In this document: one piece after another, positions 58,952 through 64,000 of the stretch
Numbering within the stretch: the stretch's first letter is position 1
Layout of the letters: each line of letters opens with the position of its first letter
Assembly (NCBI GenBank): GCA_963832725.1
Contig: CAWHVG010000005.1
Coordinates: forward strand, 806,001 to 870,000
Direction: 5' to 3'
Length of the DNA stretch: 64,000 nucleotides
DNA from: JAEZBP01 sp963832725
GTDB taxonomy: Bacteria; Myxococcota_A; Polyangia; Polyangiales; Sandaracinaceae
Made by a program: the position numbers and the translations under genes
Notes under the pieces: model-generated
What the model was told of the DNA's origin: nothing
Seen by the model: the letters and a program-made list of their open reading frames with translations, nothing else
The model's database searches: none

Positions 58952-60221
58952 TCAGAGGTCGCCGGGGACGCGGGAGATGTCCGCGCCCACCGCGGCCAGC
59001 TTGGCCTCGATGCGCTCGTAGCCGCGGTCGATGTGATAGACGCGGAGCACCTCGGTGATGCCCTCGGCGACGAGACCGGCGACCACCAGCGACGCGCTCG
59101 CCCGCAGGTCCGTCGCCATCACCGACGCGCCCTGCAGCTTCACCGGCCCGTCGACCGTGGCGCTCCGGCCGACCACGTCGATCTCGCGCGCCCATCCGGT
59201 TGAGCTCCGAGACGTGCATGAAACGGTTCTCGAAGATCGACTCGGTGATCACGCTCCGCCCGGCGGCCAGGCACATCAGCATCATGAGCTGCGCCTGCAT
59301 GTCGGTCGGGAAGTCCGGATGCGGCGCGGTGGTGATGTCCACCGGCCTGAAGGGCGGCGCACCGGCCACGCGGATGCCATCGCCCTCGCGCTCCACCACG
59401 ACGCCGGCCTCGCGCAGCTTCGCGGCCACCGCCTGCATGTGATCGAAGGTGATCCCGTCGAGGAAGATGTCCCCGCCGGTCGCGGCGGCGGCCACCATGT
59501 ACGTCCCCGCCTCGATCCGGTCTGCGATGATCGCGTGGTCGACGGGCTGGAGCGCCTCCTGGCCCTGGATCGTGATCGTCGTTGGTGCCGGCGCCTTCGA
59601 CGTTCGCGCCCATCTTGTTGAGGACGCGGGCCAGCTCCTCGACCTCCGGCTCGCGGGCCGCGTTCATCAAGGTGGTCCGGCCCTTGGCCAGCACCGCGGC
59701 GCACATCAGGTTCTCGGTGCCGGTGACGGTCGGCATGTCGAGCCAGATGTCGGCGCCGCGCAGCCTCCCGCTCGGCACCTCGACGTGGACATAGCCGTGT
59801 TCGAGCGTGATCGCGGCGCCCATCGCCTCGAGCCCCTTGAGGTGCTGATCGATAGGCCGGGCGCCGATCGCGCAGCCGCCCGGGAGCGACACGCGGGCGC
59901 GGCCGTAGCGGGCGACGAGCGGGCCGAGCACCAGCACCGAAGCGCGCATCTTGCGGACCAGCTCGTAGGGCGCGTCCGGCTCCTCGACCGGCCGGCCAAC
60001 CACCCGCACCACCGGCGGATCGACCTCCGCGTCGAGCCCGAGATGGCGGAGCAGCTTGGCGGTGGTCCGGATGTTCCGTCAGGTCGGGCACGTTGCGGAA
60101 CGTGCTCTCCCCGTCGGCCAGGAGCGACGCGCACAAGAATCGGCAGCGCCGCGTTCTTCGCTCCACTGATGCGGACGGTGCCCCGGAGCGGGTTGCCGCC
60201 GACGACGCGCAAATTGTCCAC
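58952..60221 (-). CDS. murA: UDP-N-acetylglucosamine 1-carboxyvinyltransferase (four frameshifts)
   Basis: Catalyses the first committed step of peptidoglycan synthesis, transfer of enolpyruvate from PEP to UDP-GlcNAc. The repaired protein is about 422 residues, the normal size. It opens VDNLRVVGGNPLRGTVRISG, AKNAALPIL, carries the fosfomycin-target cysteine in SLPGGCAIGARPIDQHLKGL, and continues LDMPTVTGTENLMCAAVLAK, PHPDFPTDMQAQLMMLMCLA and ends LVVAGLVAEGITEVLRVYHI, DRGYERIEAKLAAVGA. Indels near 60133, 60077, 59582 and 59198 split it into five pieces. Because the enzyme is essential, these are almost certainly sequence errors. TTGTGC-N17-TATTGG ends 6 nt before the GTG. Confidence 0.92.
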
Positions 60222-60450
60222 GAGGCCCCAATACCCCGGGGCTCGCAATCGCACAACTACTCCGAAGGGCGGCAGCCGAGGCAATACGCCACATAGCCGA
60301 GATGGCGACAGGCTCTCGGCCCGCGATCCCGGCCATTCGTCCACGAGCGTCTGACCCTCGCCACCGACGCCAGCCCGCCGCCGGAGCGAGATGCCGCCGG
60401 GAACGTGGTCATCGGCGACCGGCACCCGTGAGCCCGCGCGAAGGTCGTCT

Positions 60451-61068
60451 TCAGGCGAGGGCCATCCCGATCACGAAGAGGCCGAAGCCGAACACGATCA
60501 CCGTGCCCCAGAGGCGCGCGGCGGAGGGGCGGAGGCGGTCTTCTTCGTCGATGGCCCGCTGCGCGAACGCGAACGCGCCCGCGGTCCAGGCGATCCAGCC
60601 GGCCAACACGACGAGGAGCCATCCGACGTGGGGTCTCGGCGGCGCTTCGAGCTGGGCGAGCAGCTCGCGCGCGCTCTCCCCGGAGCCGGCGCCGAGCCGC
60701 GCGATGGCCTGATCGGCTCGCTCCAGCATCGCGCGGTGCGGCACGTACACGCTGCGCGAGCTCATGATGGCCGCGCGCATCGATCGGTACGCAGCCAGCG
60801 CCCGCTCGGTCTCGCCCGCGCGCTCGGCGGCCGTGCCGACGCGCCACAGATGGCGCAGGCCCTCGTTCGAGTAGGGGTTGCCGGGCGCGTAGAAGCGCGC
60901 GGCGCGGCGAAAGGCCAGGATCGCGGAGTCCGGGTCGCCGCGCGCCATCAGCGCCTCGCCCCGGATCAGCTCGGCGTGCGCGCTGGTCACCACCCGCACC
61001 GCCAGCACGGCCAGGATCACGCCCGCCACCGCCACGCCCCTCGCGATGCGACGCAGCGCCGTGCTCAC
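60451..61068 (-). CDS. Membrane protein with a TPR-like loop, coupled to an ABC-2 permease
   Basis: A 205-residue protein, GTG start overlapping the ABC permease stop by 4 bp (GTGA). One N-terminal helix (GVAVAGVILAVLAVRVVTSA), a periplasmic or cytosolic helical repeat region (SAILAFRRAARFYAPGNPYS, AAERAGETERALAAYRSMRA) and two C-terminal helices (GWLLVVLAGWIAWTAGAFAF, LWGTVIVFGFGLFVIGMALA). It likely assembles with the permease. No specific family. Confidence 0.75.
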   Translation of the reverse strand: MSTALRRIARGVAVAGVILAVLAVRVVTSAHAELIRGEALMARGDPDSAILAFRRAARFYAPGNPYSNEGLRHLWRVGTAAERAGETERALAAYRSMRAAIMSSRSVYVPHRAMLERADQAIARLGAGSGESARELLAQLEAPPRPHVGWLLVVLAGWIAWTAGAFAFAQRAIDEEDRLRPSAARLWGTVIVFGFGLFVIGMALA

Positions 61069-62006
61069 ACGAAGTCCCGCCGGCGGAAGATCAGCGCGGC
61101 GATCACCAGCAGCACGGCGGCGTAGACGAGCGCGTACCCCATCGTCGTCCCCACGTACGCCGCCAGCCCGCCCGCGACGGGCACCTCCCCGGTGAGCACG
61201 TGTCTGCCGGGCACGAAGAGATCGAAGTTCGGGACCACCCTGGCGATGCCCTTCAGCAGCGCCTTGAGCGAGTCGCCGAGGGCGTTCGAGCGCATCTCGG
61301 CCATCTCGTCGGCCGAGCGCCCGACCAGCCAGACCCCGAACGACAGGGCGCCGGTCAAAAAGGGCGTGGAGAAGCTCGAGAAGAGGAGCGCCACCGCGCT
61401 GAGGACCAGCACCTCGCCGAAGGTGAGCAGGAGCGCGATGAGGATGGCCGAGAGCTCCACGTCGGTGCTCGCGCACACGGCCGCCGCCGCGCCCAGCGAC
61501 GCGAGCGACCAGGGCAGGAGCACCGCCGTCCGGTCGTGCGCGCGCCACATGGCCAGCCCCAGCACGGCCAGCACGCCGGCCGGGAGCGCGAGCGCCATCC
61601 ACGGCGCGACACCCGCTTGCAACGCGGCCACCCAGAGCAGGATCGCGCCCATGATGGCGATGAACACCGCCGCCGTGACCGCGATCCCGAGGTACTTGCC
61701 GAGCAAGAACTCGTGGCGACGGATCGGCTTGGGCAGGATCACGTAGAGGGTCTTGCGCTCGATCTCTTTGTAGAGGAGCGACGAGCCCAGAAAGATCGCG
61801 ATCACCACCGAGAAGAGGGAGATGGTGGCCAGGCCGACGTCCAGCACGACGCGCCGCTGCTGGTTCAGCGAGAGCTGCGCCAGCGCCAGGGTGAACAGGA
61901 GCACGCCCGAAGCGAACGCGAGCACGCCATAGAGCACCTTGTCGCGAACGGCCTCGCGGAACGTGTTGATCGCGATCGCCCAGATCCGGAGCACGGCGGC
62001 GCGCAT
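61065..62006 (-). CDS. ABC-2 type transporter permease
   Basis: A 313-residue permease starting MRAAVLRIWAIAINTFREAV, then RDKVLYGVLAF. The first cytosolic loop (SSLLYKEIERKTLYVILPKP, IRRHEFLLGKYLG) is the hallmark of the NosY/gliding-type ABC-2 family. Five to six further helices follow (AVFIAIMGAILLWVAALQAG, LIALLLTFGEVLVLSAVALL, LVYAAVLLVIAALIF) and it ends RRRDFV. No ATPase gene is in the window. The pair with the coupled membrane protein suggests an export or envelope-assembly role. Confidence 0.88.
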   Translation of the reverse strand: MRAAVLRIWAIAINTFREAVRDKVLYGVLAFASGVLLFTLALAQLSLNQQRRVVLDVGLATISLFSVVIAIFLGSSLLYKEIERKTLYVILPKPIRRHEFLLGKYLGIAVTAAVFIAIMGAILLWVAALQAGVAPWMALALPAGVLAVLGLAMWRAHDRTAVLLPWSLASLGAAAAVCASTDVELSAILIALLLTFGEVLVLSAVALLFSSFSTPFLTGALSFGVWLVGRSADEMAEMRSNALGDSLKALLKGIARVVPNFDLFVPGRHVLTGEVPVAGGLAAYVGTTMGYALVYAAVLLVIAALIFRRRDFV

Positions 62007-62096
62007 CTTACATCGAAGTTGGCGCGACGGTGCCCGCGTCTCCCCCAAAGCGCGCCGCGATCGTCGAAAAGGCCCCGCGCATCGGGTCGCCAGGCT

Positions 62097-62762
62097 TCAG
62101 ATCGGCCAGAGCGTGCCCCGCCCGGCCGCGTGCCAGCCGGCCAGCTCGGCGTAGAGCGCGAAGAAACCCAGCGCGACGATGAGCCCGCTCAACCGCGCCG
62201 CGCGGCGGCCTTCGGGCGAGTCCACGAGATCGAGCGCGATGACCAGGCGCGGCGCCGAGGCCCACAGATGGACGGCGAACGCGGTGAGCCCGACGGCGTG
62301 CAGGATCGCGTGTGGCCAGCGGCCCATTCCGTCGCGGAGCGCAACCCAGGAGAGGAGCGGCTCGGAGCCGTTCAGGAGCTTCGGCGCCCACAGCCAGCCG
62401 GCGTGGTAGAGCAGCCAGGCGAAGAAGATCCAGGAGCAGACCCGCGCCAGCAGCCCGAGCCGGCGCGCGGCTTCGGGCTCCTCGGCCATCGCCGACCGCA
62501 GCGACGCCGGCTCCGCGCCCCGCCTGCGCAGCGCCACGTCGAGCCCAACCCACGCCACCACCGGCAGCACGATCAGGACGAGCTCCACGCCGATCGCCAA
62601 GGGGCCGTGGGAGGTCGAGGCCATTCGCCGCACCCACGCATCGCGCCCTGCGAAGGCCGCCCACTGCTCGTAGAGATGGAACGCGGCCCAGACGGCGACG
62701 GGCACGATCCCGAGCAGCTCGTGGGCGCGCCAGCCGGGCCCGATCCGCGCTTCCGAGTCCAT
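62097..62762 (-). CDS. Succinate dehydrogenase cytochrome b-like membrane subunit
   Basis: A 221-residue protein with five membrane helices: GPGWRAHELLGIVPVAVWAA, PLAIGVELVLIVLPVVAWVG, GLLARVCSWIFFAWLLYHAG, HAILHAVGLTAFAVHLWASA and LSGLIVALGFFALYAELAGW. Histidines placed inside or near helices (HLYEQW, HAGWLW, HAILHAV, VHLW) could hold haem b, as in SdhC/FrdC-type subunits. No sdhA or sdhB is adjacent, so it may be a stand-alone homologue. TAGTCT lies 9 nt before the ATG. Confidence 0.65.
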   Translation of the reverse strand: MDSEARIGPGWRAHELLGIVPVAVWAAFHLYEQWAAFAGRDAWVRRMASTSHGPLAIGVELVLIVLPVVAWVGLDVALRRRGAEPASLRSAMAEEPEAARRLGLLARVCSWIFFAWLLYHAGWLWAPKLLNGSEPLLSWVALRDGMGRWPHAILHAVGLTAFAVHLWASAPRLVIALDLVDSPEGRRAARLSGLIVALGFFALYAELAGWHAAGRGTLWPI

Positions 62763-63674
62763 CAGCGGCGGAGACTATCAGGCTACGGAAGAAACGCGCA
62801 CGACGCGTCCACGATGCCGAGGGCAGGCGTGTGCGCGAGGTTCGCGGCGGGCCGTCTTCCTGCGGGCGTCCGCGCCTCCCGGCTCGCGCGTCGCACGCCG
62901 CCGCCTCGTGCGGACTCCCACCAGCACCAAGCCGTCCTGACCATCGAACGCCGCGTTCGCCTCGATACGACCCTCGGCCGCGCTCCAAAGGGGAAAAACT
63001 GCGCGAAACGTGTCTTCGTGAAGTCTTGGAGGGCTTCGCGATCTCCGAGACCGTGTCGGGCCGCCGTGACACCCTCTCGCGTTCCGCCAAACGTGTGTTC
63101 GGCCCTTCAATCACGGTCTTCGCGGATTCCGAGCGTGTGTTCGACCGACGAACACGGCCTTGGAATCCGCGAAGAGGTGCGTCGATTGCGCGATCACGGT
63201 CTCGACGGACGTCGAGCCCCTTGCGGAAGCCACGAAGACGCGTTTTGCGGCTCAGGAGCCGCCTGCGTCGCCCGTACCGCCCTGTCCGTCCTGTCCGTCC
63301 GACGCGGCTGAAGCCACGTCTCGGTGCTCGCCGCCTGCGCCGCGGAGCGAGGGCTGGTCTCTCCGGTGAGCCCGTTCGGAGAGAGCGCCGACCAGACCGG
63401 ACCGGACGCGAACCCCGCCGTCGAGCGGATCGGCGTGGTCGGAGGGCGCGCGGCTGACGAGGACGTCGGCCTCGCCGAGGAGCGTGCCGGCCGGATCGCC
63501 CGCGCATCGATCGATCGCGGCGTCCCCGCCGACCGTGACGCACGGCGTCCTCCGCGAACACGACGCGGACGACGCTCGGGCGGCGTGCGGCGGAAGCTCG
63601 AGCGGCGCGGACGCGGGCCCCGTGAGCCAACGGACGCCCGGAAGAAACGCGCACTCGCGGGAGCGGCTCGACGC
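62763..63674. other. Long non-coding stretch with repeats and a large hairpin
   Basis: About 910 bp with no convincing gene on either strand. The part between about 62980 and 63260 has a different texture: repeated CGTGTGTTCG- and TTCGCGGATTCC-like words and a 14-bp stem at 63117-63175. It could be a small-RNA locus or a dispersed intergenic repeat. Confidence 0.45.
63117..63175. ncRNA. Candidate structured element: 59-nt nested hairpin
   Basis: TCTTCGCGGATTCC (63117-63130) pairs perfectly with GGAATCCGCGAAGA (63162-63175). Inside, after 6 nt on each side, GTGTTCG (63137-63143) pairs with CGAACAC (63149-63155) around a 5-nt loop. Nested perfect stems separated by an internal loop are unlikely by chance, though no promoter or function is known. 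Confidence 0.4.
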
Positions 63675-64000
63675 TCAGCGCCACGAGAAGCCGGTGATCC
63701 GGCCCCGCCAGTAGACCTCGCGCTCGTCGGGACCACCCCAGGCGACCTCGGCCTCGATGGGAATCCGAGCGCCCTCGATCTCGCCGTAGCGCAGGAAGCG
63801 AGCGCTCCACGGCTGGACACCGAGCTCACCTCGAACGCGGTTCTGCGCTTCAATCGACATCACGTCGCCGTTCGCGTCGAACGCGAAGTCGACGAAGGAG
63901 GCCTCGTCGTGCGCCCACACCCGGGACCGGCCGTCGGGGGCCTCGTCGAAGTGGAGCTCGGGGTTGTCGCGGACGGCGGTCGGGTTCCAGGGCAGCTCCG
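63675..64000 (-). CDS. C-terminus of a DUF6544/DUF6920-like protein (partial)
   Basis: The gene enters from the right edge; its last ~107 residues are visible. It reads ELPWNPTAVRDNPELHFDEA, then VWAHDEASFVDFAFDANGDV and, at the end, GEIEGARIPIEAEVAWGGPD, EREVYWRGRITGFSWR. The final YWRGRIT, the P-x-x-A-E-V-A-W strand and the earlier F-D-A-N-G-D turn match the end of DUF6544/DUF6920 proteins, whose function is unknown. The assignment is by remembered pattern only. Confidence 0.55.
   Translation of the reverse strand, partial: ELPWNPTAVRDNPELHFDEAPDGRSRVWAHDEASFVDFAFDANGDVMSIEAQNRVRGELGVQPWSARFLRYGEIEGARIPIEAEVAWGGPDEREVYWRGRITGFSWR

Noticed and set aside
60222..60450. An N-terminal extension of murA
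   Set aside because: The upstream frame is Arg/Pro-rich without similarity, and the GTG at 60221 gives the normal MurA N-terminus.

Overview
The window looks like a chromosome segment of a high-GC myxobacterium (Myxococcota, probably Polyangiales/Sandaracinaceae-like). The evidence is the very GC-rich coding style, the many lipoproteins with Asp/Gly/Ala linkers, the cysteine-repeat secreted proteins of the DUF4215/Myxo-Cys and Stig1-like types, a glycoside hydrolase 25 with a MYXO-CTERM-like tail, a Ser/Thr kinase next to an FHA-sigma54 activator, and very large TPR proteins. No tRNA, rRNA, CRISPR array or prophage was seen.

Layout. 0-6 kb: small secreted or lipid-anchored proteins (Cys-rich, C-type-lectin-like, RCC1-repeat) and a cupin. 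6-16 kb: a MarR regulator with a beta-repeat tail, divergent from a short gene that duplicates the tail; a bestrophin-like channel; a propeller lipoprotein; an HPF/cold-shock fusion; cysS; a GH25 enzyme. 16-31 kb: a persulfide dioxygenase-rhodanese fusion broken by an in-frame TGA, a hydroxyacid dehydrogenase, a TIGR02147 regulator translationally coupled to a lipoprotein, a metalloprotease-lipoprotein pair, a nucleotidyltransferase-HTH pair, a Cys-repeat protein, a 21-bp minisatellite and an internally deleted group II intron just downstream of a terminator hairpin. 32-54 kb: the most unusual block. It holds a ~3,180-residue TPR protein, an Ig-repeat lipoprotein, a Ser/Thr kinase divergent from an FHA-sigma54 activator, and a second ~1,740-residue TPR protein. 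54-64 kb: a split pentapeptide membrane protein, a Stig1-like lipoprotein, the murA-hisG pair, an ABC-2 permease with a coupled membrane protein, an SdhC-like protein, a ~0.9 kb non-coding stretch with a strong hairpin, and the C-terminus of a DUF6544/6920-like protein.

The kinase, the FHA activator and the two TPR giants can be read as one unit: phospho-Thr signalling drives a sigma54-type activator, flanked by very large scaffold proteins. This is inference from gene order and domains.

Two window-wide features matter to any user. First, about fourteen genes, including essential murA, carry one to four single-base frameshifts where the reading continues perfectly in another frame. That pattern fits indel errors in a long-read or metagenome assembly better than decay; coordinates here span the repaired genes. 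Second, about fifteen genes lack a Shine-Dalgarno sequence and instead have a TAnnnn box 5-9 nt before the start codon, which suggests widespread leaderless transcripts.
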